DNA from: Streptomyces cathayae
Lineage (GTDB): Bacteria; Actinomycetota; Actinomycetes; Streptomycetales; Streptomycetaceae
DNA length: 64,000 nt
Assembly (NCBI RefSeq): GCF_029760955.1
Contig: NZ_CP121682.1
Span: forward strand, 5,580,001-5,644,000
Reading direction: 5' to 3'
This document shows, piece by piece, positions 41,324 to 49,903 of this stretch; the first letter of the stretch is position 1, and each line of letters opens with the position of its first letter. The notes beneath the pieces were generated by a model. That model did no database searches. It was not told the DNA's origin and was given only the letters and a program-made list of their open reading frames with translations. The position numbers and the translations under genes are program-made.

Positions 41324-42337
41324 CTACCCGCGCAGGAAACTCACGATTCCCTCAGAGATTCCCTGCGCCGCTTTCTGCCGCCAGGCACCGCTGGTCAGAA
41401 GTGCCGCGTCCTTGCTATCGCGCATGTTGCCGCACTCGACGAACACCTTGGGAACCGTTGACAGATTGAGACCGCCCAAGTCCTTACGCGTGACGAGACC
41501 GGTGCCGTCGCCCACGTAATTGGAGGGCGCGTTGCCGGTGACGCGTACGAAGTTGCCCGCGATGCGTTCACCGAGTTCACGGGAGGGGCCGACGATCGCC
41601 CGGGTGTCCGCAGCGCCGGAGTGCACGGAGCCGGGGAGGATCACATGGAAGCCGCGGTTCCCGACGCCCGAACCGTCCGCGTGGATCGACACGACGGCAT
41701 CGGCCTTCGCCTTGTTGCCGATCTCGGCCCGCTCGTCGATGCACGGCCCGAACGGCCGGTCGGCGTCCTGGGTCAGCTTCACCGCGGCGCCCTGCTCCTC
41801 GAGGAGTGCACGCATCCGGTGGGCGACGTCCAGGGTGAACTTCGCCTCGGCGTAACCGGCGTTCGTGGACGTGCCGGTGGTGTCGCACTCCTTGGAGTTC
41901 GTCCCGATGTCCACCTGGCGGTTGATCTCGGCGGTGTGCCGGAAGTTGCCCGGATTGTGCCCGGGGTCGATGACGACGACCTTCCCCTTGAGCGGCCCGG
42001 ACCCGGCGGGCGCGGACGAGGAGGCGCGATCGGAGGGGGAGCCGGAAGTGGCGGAGCCGCCCGGCTTCCCGCCGTCCGGGTCGCCGGACTCGCCCGACGC
42101 CGAGCCGCCGGCGGAGGACGGCGCACGCGACGAAGCCGACGCCGAGGACCCCGCGGACCCCGACGCCCCCGCGGCAGCGCTCCCGCCGCCCTTGTCGTCC
42201 CCCGAACCGCCCACGATCGCGTAGACGGCCCACCCGAGCAACGCCCCCGGCACGAGCGCGGCCAGCGCCACGGTCAGGAGCCTGCTCCGGGAGCGGCGGG
42301 CGGGGGGCGGTTCGAAGCCGGGTCCGGTGTACGACAC
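41324..42337 (-). CDS. N-acetylmuramoyl-L-alanine amidase (Amidase_3)
   Basis: 337 residues. A cytoplasmic start is followed by one signal-anchor helix (LLTVALAALVPGALLGWAVYAIV), then a Gly/Ser/Ala-rich spacer of about 90 residues. The Amidase_3 domain begins VVVIDPGHNPGN (zinc histidine) and has a glutamate in NAGYAEAKF, the second histidine in VSIHADGSG, and the catalytic VFVECGNMRD near the C-terminus. The GTG at 42337 is the start. It is expected to cleave the MurNAc-L-alanine bond outside the membrane during cell division or spore development. Confidence 0.92.
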   Translation of the reverse strand: MSYTGPGFEPPPARRSRSRLLTVALAALVPGALLGWAVYAIVGGSGDDKGGGSAAAGASGSAGSSASASSRAPSSAGGSASGESGDPDGGKPGGSATSGSPSDRASSSAPAGSGPLKGKVVVIDPGHNPGNFRHTAEINRQVDIGTNSKECDTTGTSTNAGYAEAKFTLDVAHRMRALLEEQGAAVKLTQDADRPFGPCIDERAEIGNKAKADAVVSIHADGSGVGNRGFHVILPGSVHSGAADTRAIVGPSRELGERIAGNFVRVTGNAPSNYVGDGTGLVTRKDLGGLNLSTVPKVFVECGNMRDSKDAALLTSGAWRQKAAQGISEGIVSFLRG

Positions 42338-42404
42338 CCGGCCACCCTAGCGGCCGCCGCGCACCGCCATCGTTCCCCTGGGGCGGCCTTTGAGCCTCCG
42401 CGCC

Positions 42405-43067
42405 TCAGATCCCGTGCCCGGTACGGCGCAGGACGCGCAGCGAGCCCGTGGCCGAGACCTCCGTGAAGGCGCCGGATGCCAGGGCGCGGAGGTGGACGCG
42501 GTGGGGGGCCTGACCGGTGAACTCGTCGACCGGGTCGGGAAAGACGTCGTGGATGACGAGCAGGCCGCCCTCGGCGACGTGCGGGGCCCAGCCCTCGTAG
42601 TCGGCCGTGGCGTGTTCGTCGGTGTGGCCGCCGTCGACGAAGACCAGGGCGAGGGGGGAGTTCCACAGGGCCGCGATCACCGGGGAGCGGCCGACCAGGG
42701 CGACCACGTGGTCCTCCAGGCCCGCCCGGTGGAGCGTGCGGCGGAAGGTGGGGAGGGTGTCCATCACCCCCAGCTCGGGATCGACCGTCTCCGGGTCGTG
42801 GTACTCCCAGCCCGGCTGCTGCTCCTCGCTGCCCCGGTGGTGGTCCACGGTGAGCGCGGTGACCCCGGCCGCGCGGGCGGCATCGGCGAGCAGGATCGTG
42901 GAGCGGCCGCAGTAGGCGCCGACCTCCAGCAGGGGCAGACCCAGCCGTCCCGCCTCGGCCGCCGCCGCGTACAGGGCCAGGCCCTCGTCCGCGGGCATGA
43001 AGCCCTTCGCCGCCTCGAACGCGGCCAGGATCTCGGGCTGGGGTGCCGGGGGGTTCGGCGTCGGCAT
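42405..43067 (-). CDS. Class I SAM-dependent methyltransferase
   Basis: 220 residues. LLEVGAYCGRSTILLADAARAAG near residue 44 is the SAM motif; LTVDHHRGSEEQQPGWEY, ALVFVDGGHTDEHATADY and LLVIHDVFPDP follow, as in the Methyltransf_24 group. The start is placed at ATG 43067 (MPTPNPPAPQPEILAAF) where family-like sequence begins. An upstream ATG at 43154 would add a repeat-derived hydrophilic extension. It is divergent from an MFS gene. Substrate unknown. Confidence 0.85.
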   Translation of the reverse strand: MPTPNPPAPQPEILAAFEAAKGFMPADEGLALYAAAAEAGRLGLPLLEVGAYCGRSTILLADAARAAGVTALTVDHHRGSEEQQPGWEYHDPETVDPELGVMDTLPTFRRTLHRAGLEDHVVALVGRSPVIAALWNSPLALVFVDGGHTDEHATADYEGWAPHVAEGGLLVIHDVFPDPVDEFTGQAPHRVHLRALASGAFTEVSATGSLRVLRRTGHGI

Positions 43068-43281
43068 CGGTTCCGGCGTCCTCTCGGTGGTACGCGTCCG
43101 GTCGTACGCGTCTGATGGTGCGCGTCCGGGGTCGTACGTGTCTGGGGTGCCCATGCTGCCGTACCCGTCGGGGACGGCCCGACGGGGGCCCCTGCCGCCG
43201 TCCCCGGGACGGCTTAGGTCGGAAGGACCAGGACCCGCCCCGGCGAATTCCCGATGCAAGGGGTGCTCGCCGGTTGAGACC

Positions 43282-44718
43282 ATGACGTCCATGCTCGAAG
43301 TCCCGGACACCACCGTCACCCGCACACCCCGTCGCAGCACGCCTCCTCCATGGCTGGCGGTGGCGCTCGCGTGTGCCGGGCAGTTCCTCGTCGTGCTCGA
43401 CATCTCTGTGGTCAACGTCGCGCTGCCGTCGATGCGGGCCGGCCTCGGGCTCAGCGGGCAGGGCCTGCAGTGGGTGGTGAACGCGTACGCCATCGCCTTC
43501 GCCGGTTTCATGCTGCTCGGCGGACGCGCCGGTGACCTCTACGGACGCAAGCGGATGTTCCTCCTCGGCCTCGGCCTGTTCACGCTGGCCTCACTGGTCG
43601 GCGGGCTGGCCCAGGACGGCTGGCAGCTGCTGCTGGCGCGGGCGGTGCAGGGGCTCGGGGCGGCCGTCCTGGCGCCCTCCACCCTGACCATCGTCACCTC
43701 GGCGGTCTCCGAGGGCGCCGCCCGCGCCCGCGCCATCGCGACCTGGACCGCCGTCGGGGCGGGCGGTGGCGCGGCCGGCGGCTTCGTCGGCGGGGCGCTC
43801 ACGGACACGCTGTCCTGGCGGTGGGTCCTGCTGATCAACGTGCCGATCGGGGTGGTGCTGCTGGCCGGAGCCGCCTGGTGGCTGGCGGAGGGCCGGGCCG
43901 GGGACGGACGGCGGCTCGACCTGCCCGGCGCGCTGCTCGTGACGGCCGGCCTCGGCACCCTCGCCTACGGCATCTCCCAGACCGAGGCCGAGGGCTGGAC
44001 GGCGACGCCCACCCTGGTACCGCTGCTCGCCGGACTCGCCCTCATCGCGCTGTTCCTCCTCGTCGAGGCGCGGGCCAAGGCCCCGCTGATGCCGCTGGGG
44101 CTGTTCCGGGTGCGCTCGGTGTCGTCGGCGAACGCGGCGATGTTCCTGAGCGGCGCCGCGATGTTCTCCATGTGGTTCTTCATGACCCTCTACGCGCAGA
44201 ACGTCCTCGGCTACACCCCGCTCGCGGCCGGGTTCGCCCTGGTGCCGAGCTCGCTCGCCGTGGTCGTCGGTTCCAAGGTCGCGCCCCGGCTGATGCGGCT
44301 GGCCGGGGCGCGCGCCGTGGCCGTGCTCGGCACCTTCGTCGCGATGACCGGCTTCGCCTGGCAGTCGACCATGACGGCCGACGGGACGTATCTGACGGCG
44401 ATCATGTTCCCCGGCATCCTGATGATGCTGGGCGGGGGGCTCGCCGGGACCCCGCTCGCCGCGCTCGCGACCTCCGGCGCGGCCCCCGAGGAGGCCGGCC
44501 TGGTCTCCGGACTGATCAACACCTCGCGCACGATGGGCGGCTCGCTCGGTCTGGCGGTCCTGTCGACGATCGCGGCGACCCGTATGGGAGGCAGCACCAC
44601 CCCGGAGGCCCTGACCGAGGGGTACGCCCTGTCGTTCCGCACGGGGGCGGTGGTGCTGGCCGCCGGCATGGTGCTGATGTGGCTCTGGCTGCCCCGGAGA
44701 GCCACGGCGGCGCGCTGA
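43282..44718 (+). CDS. MFS transporter, DHA2/EmrB-QacA family
   Basis: 478 residues with 14 predicted membrane helices. VVLDISVVNVALPSMRAGL near residue 36 is motif D1, LLGGRAGDLYGRKRMF is motif A, and WTAVGAGGGAAGGFVGGAL plays the role of motif C. The ATG at 43282 has a weak GAG site; a second ATG at 43291 is possible. There is no C-terminal extension, unlike the larger exporter at 20275. It probably exports small hydrophobic compounds or antibiotics by proton antiport. The promoter region contains four short imperfect repeats. Confidence 0.9.
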   Translation: MTSMLEVPDTTVTRTPRRSTPPPWLAVALACAGQFLVVLDISVVNVALPSMRAGLGLSGQGLQWVVNAYAIAFAGFMLLGGRAGDLYGRKRMFLLGLGLFTLASLVGGLAQDGWQLLLARAVQGLGAAVLAPSTLTIVTSAVSEGAARARAIATWTAVGAGGGAAGGFVGGALTDTLSWRWVLLINVPIGVVLLAGAAWWLAEGRAGDGRRLDLPGALLVTAGLGTLAYGISQTEAEGWTATPTLVPLLAGLALIALFLLVEARAKAPLMPLGLFRVRSVSSANAAMFLSGAAMFSMWFFMTLYAQNVLGYTPLAAGFALVPSSLAVVVGSKVAPRLMRLAGARAVAVLGTFVAMTGFAWQSTMTADGTYLTAIMFPGILMMLGGGLAGTPLAALATSGAAPEEAGLVSGLINTSRTMGGSLGLAVLSTIAATRMGGSTTPEALTEGYALSFRTGAVVLAAGMVLMWLWLPRRATAAR

Positions 44719-44952
44719 GGGAGCGGCGGGGGAGAGAAAGTGGGCGTCGGGCCGGTCGGAGAGGCGCCGTGACGGCCCGCGGCGGGGGCCGGCACGGGTG
44801 TTCCTCCCTGCCCCGAACGGCCCCCTCGGCGCCGGTCGCACCGGCCCCTCCCAGGGGCCGCCGGAGCCTTCGCCGAAGCCCCAACAAGCCCTGCTGACCT
44901 GGGACTTCACGCTTCCTGGGGATACGGTCGCCGTATATGGAAGGGGGCCCGG

Positions 44953-45696
44953 ATGGACCGGAGCACACGCACCGTGGACGACGTACTCGACCTGCTGGAC
45001 GGCCTGTTCGCACCGGAGGCCGACCGGTGGACTCGGCAGGGCGCCGACTGGTGGGACGGCTTCTACGCCGACCGCTCCCGGCCGGTGCCGTTCTTCGTGG
45101 CGAAGCCGGACGAGAACCTGGTGTCGTACGTCGAGCGGGGCCTGCTCACCGGGGGCCGGGCGCTGGACGTGGGCTGCGGCCCCGGCCGCAACGCGCTGTA
45201 TCTGGCCGCGCACGGCTTCGAGGTCGACGCGGTCGACCTCTCCCCGGCCGCCGTCGGCTGGGCACGGGAACGGGCCCGCGAGACGGGTGCGCGCGGCGTC
45301 CGGTTCCACCGCGGCGACGCCTTCGCCCTCACCCGTGACGGCGGGGAACTCGCCGGGCCGTATGACCTGGTGTACGACTCCGGCTGCTTCCACCACCTGC
45401 CCCCGCACCGCCGGATCAGCTACCTCGCGCTGCTCGACCGGGTCCTCGCCCCGGGCGGCCGGTTCGCGCTCTCCTGCTTCGCGGCGGGCGCGATGGGCTC
45501 GGAGCTGTCCGACGCGGAGTTCTACCGGGGGCAGGGCGGCCTCCGGGGCGGGCTCGCCTACACGGACGAGTCGCTGCGCCGGATCTTCGCGGACCTGACC
45601 GGGATCGAACTGCGCCGCATGCGGAAGGAGCCGGAGGACTCACCGCTCTTCGGGGAGGACTTCCTCTGGACGGCACTGTTCCAGCGGAACGCATGA
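44953..45696 (+). CDS. Class I SAM-dependent methyltransferase
   Basis: 247 residues. ALDVGCGPGRNALYLAAHGFEVDAVDLSPAAV near residue 73 holds motif I and the acidic residue that contacts SAM. DLVYDSGCFHHLPPHRR is typical of the Methyltransf_25/TehB-like group, including tellurite/thiopurine-type methyltransferases. The ATG at 44953 follows GGAAGGGGG. The N-terminal ~50 residues contain WDGFYADRSRPVPFF, which positions the acceptor. Its 3' end overlaps the convergent receiver-domain gene by 57 nt. Confidence 0.88.
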   Translation: MDRSTRTVDDVLDLLDGLFAPEADRWTRQGADWWDGFYADRSRPVPFFVAKPDENLVSYVERGLLTGGRALDVGCGPGRNALYLAAHGFEVDAVDLSPAAVGWARERARETGARGVRFHRGDAFALTRDGGELAGPYDLVYDSGCFHHLPPHRRISYLALLDRVLAPGGRFALSCFAAGAMGSELSDAEFYRGQGGLRGGLAYTDESLRRIFADLTGIELRRMRKEPEDSPLFGEDFLWTALFQRNA

Positions 45697-46227
45697 CGGC
45701 AGCACCGGGGCGGAGCCGTGGGCCGTGAGCGGTGGCGGCGAAACGCTGTCAGGGGAGTCGGTGGAGTCGACGGTGGCGGTGGTGGCGGCCGCCGCCACGG
45801 CGGCGAGGGCGGGATCGATCACCGTCTCCCCGGCCAGCACCCGGTGGATCGCGGAGGCCAGCTCCCGCACCGACCCGTCCTTGACGAGGAAACCGGCGGC
45901 CCCCGCCGCCATGGCCCGCCGCAGCCGGTCGGGCCCGCCTGCCGTGGCGAGGATCAGCACCCGGCAGTCGGGCACCTGGTCGCGCAGTGCGGCGGCGATG
46001 TCCAGACCACCCGGGCCGTTCGGACCGGGCGACCCGAGGTCGAGGAGGGCGACGTCGGGGCGGTGGGTGAGCGCCGTGTCCACGACCGAGCCCCCCGCCG
46101 CCACCTGGGCCACGACCTGGATGCCCTGCTCCATCCGGAGCAGTAAGGCGAGCGCCCCGTGCCTCGTACCGGGATCCTCCGCGAGCAGGACCCGGACGGA
46201 GGTGGCGGGCCGGTGGTCCCGGGGCAT
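45640..46227 (-). CDS. Response-regulator receiver protein lacking its DNA-binding domain
   Basis: 195 residues. The receiver part reads VRVLLAEDPGTRHGALALLLR, then DVALLDLGSPGPNGPGG with the phospho-acceptor aspartate in LLDLG, LILATAGGPDRLRRAMAAGA and GFLVKDGSVRELASAIHRVLAG, as in NarL/LuxR-type regulators. After DPALAAVA, where relatives continue with a LuxR helix-turn-helix, this protein has only a Ser/Pro/Thr-rich tail. ED in AEDPG keeps only one of the usual two acidic residues. The start is ATG 46227 (or GTG 46236). It could be a decayed regulator or a stand-alone receiver. Confidence 0.65.
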   Translation of the reverse strand: MPRDHRPATSVRVLLAEDPGTRHGALALLLRMEQGIQVVAQVAAGGSVVDTALTHRPDVALLDLGSPGPNGPGGLDIAAALRDQVPDCRVLILATAGGPDRLRRAMAAGAAGFLVKDGSVRELASAIHRVLAGETVIDPALAAVAAAATTATVDSTDSPDSVSPPPLTAHGSAPVLPSCVPLEQCRPEEVLPEER

Positions 46228-46406
46228 CTCGTTCACGGACGAAGCGTAGGACGAACGGGCGGAATGCGCCGCTTCACGCCCCCACGTCTTCGGCCGAACG
46301 CGTTCCAGAACCGGGAGATCCCATCTGGGGGGCATCCCCGCCACCGACATCACTGTCGAACACCTCTGAACCGGCCCACGGCCGAGGGGACCTGCCGGAC
46401 GTGGAA

Positions 46407-46438
46407 CGGCCCCGCCCGTCGTGCGACGGGCGGGGCCG
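46407..46438 (-). terminator. Perfect hairpin terminator after a small gene
   Basis: CGGCCCCGCCCGTCG pairs exactly with CGACGGGCGGGGCCG across 2 nt; in practice a 4-nt loop will form. It lies 32 nt past the stop of the 55-residue gene on the minus strand. Confidence 0.8.
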
Positions 46439-46469
46439 GTTGCCGATCCATCTGGAACCTGACATGCCG

Positions 46470-46637
46470 TCAGGCAGCCTGTCCCGACTGCTCGTTCTCC
46501 CCTGCGGGCCTGCGGTGACGGCCCCGGGGGGCCACCGTGGAGTCCTGCTGGGAAACCGGTCCGCGGTGCCTGCCCCGTCCGGCAGTGGTCTGCCCGCCGT
46601 CGGCGGTCTGCGGCTGGTTCGTGCTGGCATCGTTCAT
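46470..46637 (-). CDS. Small basic hypothetical protein (55 aa)
   Basis: 55 residues starting MNDASTNQPQ. Two similar basic elements occur, GRGRHRGPVSQQDSTVAP and RGRHRRPAGEN, and the rest is polar and probably disordered. The ATG at 46637 has GGGGTGAG about 8 nt upstream. A perfect terminator follows the stop, supporting a real short gene. Similar short RHRG/RHRRP-containing proteins are seen in other Streptomyces as hypothetical proteins. The function is unknown; it might bind nucleic acid or be a processed peptide. Confidence 0.5.
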   Translation of the reverse strand: MNDASTNQPQTADGGQTTAGRGRHRGPVSQQDSTVAPRGRHRRPAGENEQSGQAA

Positions 46638-46734
46638 TGGAAGGAACTCACCCCGTAAAACTGATCTTTCCTGCAACCGGGTGAGTCTAACCGGCGGGCC
46701 ACGGTGCGTATCCAGGCGACCACGCCGACCGCCG

Positions 46735-48036
46735 CTACTTCGTTACAAGCGATGCCAGAGGCGCCTGTTGCAGGGGGACGGGGCGGGGCGCGGGGACGGT
46801 CGTCCGCATCGCGGGGCCGACCGCGGGCGCGGGCGCCGGGGGCTCCGTCTCCGACGGGGCGTGCGGGTCGTTCTCCCCACGCCGCGGCTCCGGGACCGGC
46901 GGGTACAGCAGGGCCACCGCGCACGGCACCGCCGGTGTGGCGCAGGGCAGCCGCAGCACCCCGTCCGCCGTCCACAGCCCGGTTCCGGCCAACCACCCCT
47001 CGGGCGCCGGAAGGTGGCGCATCTGCCGCAGGCCCGGCCGCCACACCCCGACCCAGCTGCCGAGCGCGCCGTCCACGCCGTCCGTGCTGTCCGCGCTGTT
47101 GATGCGCAGCGCCACCGCACAGCTCTCCGGCGCCAGCACCTGGCCGGGCTGGATCGCGAACGGCGTGACCGTGCAGTCCGGCAGCCGCAGGCACTCCGGG
47201 AAGCGCACCGGCAGCGTGCTGCCCAGCACCCCCCAGCCCAACCGGGCCCGGCCGGGTGAGGGCGCGTCCGAGCGGATCAGCAGCAGCCCGCTGTCCGGGT
47301 CGGCGAGCAGGACCCGGTCGTCGCTCTCCGGGGCGAGCTGCAACAGGGGCGACACCTCGCCCCCGCGGCCCAGGTCCACCACGACCGACTTGGTGCGCCC
47401 GCCGGTCTCCCGGTCCAGGGCCAGCATCCGGCCGGTGCGGTCCAGCCACACCCCGCCCGAGCAGCGGCCCGGGATCTCGGCCACGCGTTCGGGCCCGGAG
47501 GCGCCGCCCGCCACCAGCCACAGGGCCGTCGACCGCGGGCCCACCGCCACGGCGTACGCCCGCCGCCCGCACGGGGCGGGCGGCAGCAGCCGCAACCGGG
47601 TCCCCTCGTCCGGGCACGCGATCGCGCCGAGCGACAGCTCGCCGGTCCCGGGGCCGGCCGGGTACAGGAGGGAGAAGGCGTGCTTCTCGTAGCGCCTCCC
47701 GCCGTGCGGCCCGTCCGCAGGCCGGTGGACGAGGACCCGCCCGTCGCCCAGGGGCTGCACCTCGGCCCCGGGCTCCTCGGGCCGGCCGCCGGGCAGCGGT
47801 ACCGCGTAGGGCTCGGGGCCGTCCAGGGTCCAGCGCTCCGGGACCAGGGAGCCGTCGACGGGGGCGAGGCGCGCGGCGTAGGAACCGTCGGCGGTGAGGA
47901 CGCAGCCCGGCGCGGGTCTCCCGTCCCCGTGTTCCGTACCGCCCTCGCCCTCTCCCTCCGTACGGGACCCGTGCTCCGTGTCCGCGTGCCCGGTGTCCGA
48001 GTGGCCCGTCGAAGGCTCGATCGCACACATCGTCAT
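46735..48036 (-). CDS. Conserved Streptomyces hypothetical protein, beta-propeller-like
   Basis: 433 residues. After an acidic His/Gly/Thr-rich N-terminus (about 40 residues) the protein is a regular series of short strands with repeats such as PERWTLDGPEPYAVPLPGG, VWLDRTGRMLALDRETGG and VLLADPDSGLLLIRSD, suggesting a beta-propeller. It has no signal peptide or membrane helix. The start at ATG 48036 has GGAGGT 10 nt upstream. The C-terminus is Pro-rich. It is widely conserved in Streptomyces without an assigned role. Confidence 0.75.
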   Translation of the reverse strand: MTMCAIEPSTGHSDTGHADTEHGSRTEGEGEGGTEHGDGRPAPGCVLTADGSYAARLAPVDGSLVPERWTLDGPEPYAVPLPGGRPEEPGAEVQPLGDGRVLVHRPADGPHGGRRYEKHAFSLLYPAGPGTGELSLGAIACPDEGTRLRLLPPAPCGRRAYAVAVGPRSTALWLVAGGASGPERVAEIPGRCSGGVWLDRTGRMLALDRETGGRTKSVVVDLGRGGEVSPLLQLAPESDDRVLLADPDSGLLLIRSDAPSPGRARLGWGVLGSTLPVRFPECLRLPDCTVTPFAIQPGQVLAPESCAVALRINSADSTDGVDGALGSWVGVWRPGLRQMRHLPAPEGWLAGTGLWTADGVLRLPCATPAVPCAVALLYPPVPEPRRGENDPHAPSETEPPAPAPAVGPAMRTTVPAPRPVPLQQAPLASLVTK

Positions 48037-48233
48037 CGTTCGGTCACCTCCGGCGACGAACGTAGTTTTCGTACGCGCGGGCGGAGGACCCGTCGGCCCC
48101 CGCTTCACACATAAGGGTGTTCCAGGAACGATTCACCTGAGGAAACGACGGCTTATGTGCTCGCCGGTATCGGGTCCGTTCCAGGTGCCCGCACCGGTAC
48201 TACGGCGCCAAAGGGGCAGGTAGCCTTGCGCTT

Positions 48234-49151
48234 GTGCCCCGTCTGTCTGAAGTCATCACCGCGCTGGAGACCCTGTGGCCCGCCGAGCGGGCCGAGTCCT
48301 GGGACGCGGTCGGCACCGTCGCGGGGGACCCCGACCAGGAGGTCACCCGGGTCCTGTTCGCTGTCGACCCCGTCCTGGAGATCGTCGACGAGGCGGTGAA
48401 GCTGAACGCCGACCTGCTGGTCACCCACCACCCGCTCTATCTGCGCGGGACGACCACCGTCGCGGCCTCCACCGCCAAGGGCCGCGTGGTGCACCGGCTC
48501 ATCAAGAACGACATCGCGCTGCACGTCGCCCACACCAACGCCGACACGGCCGACCCCGGGGTGAGCGACGCCCTGGCCGGCGCGCTCGACCTGCGCGTCG
48601 TACGGCCGCTCGTGCCGGACACCACCGACCCCGAGGGCCGCCGCGGGCTCGGCCGGGTCTGCGAACTGGACCACCCGCTGACCGTCCGCGAATTCGCCGC
48701 TCGCGCCGCCGCACGCCTCCCCGCCACCGCGCAGGGCATCCGCGTCGCCGGCGACCCCGAGGCGCTCGTCCGCCGGGTCGCCGTCAGCGGCGGCTCCGGC
48801 GACAGCCTCTTCGCCTACGTCCGGGCGGCCGGCGTGGACGCGTACCTCACCGCGGACCTGCGCCACCACCCGGCGTCGGAGTTCGCGGCGGACCATGCCG
48901 CCCACCGTCCCCTCGCGCTGCTCGACGCGGCGCACTGGGCCACCGAGTGGCCCTGGTGCGAGCTGGCCGCAGCCCAGCTCGACGAGATCTCCGACCGTCA
49001 CGGATGGGGTCTTCGGGTCCATGTCTCCGCCACGGTCACCGACCCCTGGACCGCCCACGCGGCGTCCTTCGTCGACCCGTCGCCCACCACCCCTTCGGGG
49101 AGCGCTTCGCGCGCTCCTTCCTCCTCCGATCCCTCTGGAGCCCCCAACTGA
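48234..49151 (+). CDS. Nif3-like dinuclear metal centre protein (NIF3/YqfO family)
   Basis: 305 residues. AESWDAVGTVAGDP near the N-terminus, LLVTHHPLYLRGTTTV (metal-binding histidines), IALHVAHTNADTADPG (H, D) and, in the second half, YLTADLRHHPASEFAAD make up the conserved dinuclear site. The start is GTG at 48234. It forms hexameric rings in structural homologues; the enzymatic role is uncertain, with GTP cyclohydrolase 1 type 2-like activity often proposed. Its stop overlaps the CTG start of the next gene. The order Nif3 - zinc ribbon - RNase H/phosphatase is conserved in mycobacteria (Rv2230c-Rv2229c-Rv2228c). Confidence 0.93.
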   Translation: MPRLSEVITALETLWPAERAESWDAVGTVAGDPDQEVTRVLFAVDPVLEIVDEAVKLNADLLVTHHPLYLRGTTTVAASTAKGRVVHRLIKNDIALHVAHTNADTADPGVSDALAGALDLRVVRPLVPDTTDPEGRRGLGRVCELDHPLTVREFAARAAARLPATAQGIRVAGDPEALVRRVAVSGGSGDSLFAYVRAAGVDAYLTADLRHHPASEFAADHAAHRPLALLDAAHWATEWPWCELAAAQLDEISDRHGWGLRVHVSATVTDPWTAHAASFVDPSPTTPSGSASRAPSSSDPSGAPN

Positions 49152-49891
49152 ACGCCGCGTCCGCCGACCAGATCCGACTCCTCGACGTCCAGGGCCTCGA
49201 CGTCCGGCTCCAGCAACTCGCGTACAAGCGCAAGTCGCTCCCCGAGCACGCCGAGGTCGAGTCGCTGACCCGGGACCTCGCCCAGCTGCGCGACCTGCAC
49301 GTGGCCGCGCAGACCGAGGAGAGCGACTGCGCCCGCGAGCAGACCAAGGCCGAGCAGGACGTGGACCAGGTGCGCCAGCGCGCCGCCCGCGACCAGCAGC
49401 GCCTCGACTCCGGTGCCGTCTCCTCGCCCAAGGACCTGGAGAACCTCCAGCGCGAGATCGCCTCCCTCGCCAAGCGCCAGGGGGACCTCGAGGACGTCGT
49501 CCTGGAGGTCATGGAGCGCCGCGAGTCCGCGCAGGAGCGGGCCGCCGAGCTGGCCGAGCGGGTCACCTCCGTCCAGTCGCGGATCGACGACGCGACCGGC
49601 CGCCGGGACGCGGCCTGCGCGGAGATCGACGGCGAGGCCGCCACGGTCACCAAGGAGCGCGCGGTCGTCGCCGGAGCCGTCCCCGCGGACCTGCTCAAGC
49701 TGTACGAGAAGCTGCGCGAGCAGCACGGCGGCATCGGCGCGGCGAAGCTGTACGCGCGCAGCTGCCAGGGCTGCCGCCAGGAGCTCGCCATCACCGAGCT
49801 GAACGAGATCCGCCAGGCCGCGCCCGACACGGTGGTGCGCTGCGAGAACTGCCGCCGCATCCTGGTCCGCACCGCCGAGTCGGGGCTGTAG
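49148..49891 (+). CDS. Coiled-coil protein with C4-type zinc ribbon (Rv2229c-like)
   Basis: 247 residues. Residues 10-190 are a long antiparallel coiled coil (VESLTRDLAQLRDLHV, LENLQREIASLAKRQGDLE). The C-terminus has CQGCRQEL ... CENCRRIL, two CxxC knuckles of the zf-RING_7/C4 zinc-ribbon family. The best start is CTG at 49148: GGAG lies 7 nt upstream, the frame aligns with the family N-terminus (LNAASADQIRLLDVQ), and it overlaps the Nif3 stop as CTGA. No ATG, GTG or TTG occurs before the coiled coil. The role is unknown. Confidence 0.85.
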   Translation: MNAASADQIRLLDVQGLDVRLQQLAYKRKSLPEHAEVESLTRDLAQLRDLHVAAQTEESDCAREQTKAEQDVDQVRQRAARDQQRLDSGAVSSPKDLENLQREIASLAKRQGDLEDVVLEVMERRESAQERAAELAERVTSVQSRIDDATGRRDAACAEIDGEAATVTKERAVVAGAVPADLLKLYEKLREQHGGIGAAKLYARSCQGCRQELAITELNEIRQAAPDTVVRCENCRRILVRTAESGL

Positions 49892-49903
49892 GGGTTGCTT
49901 CCG

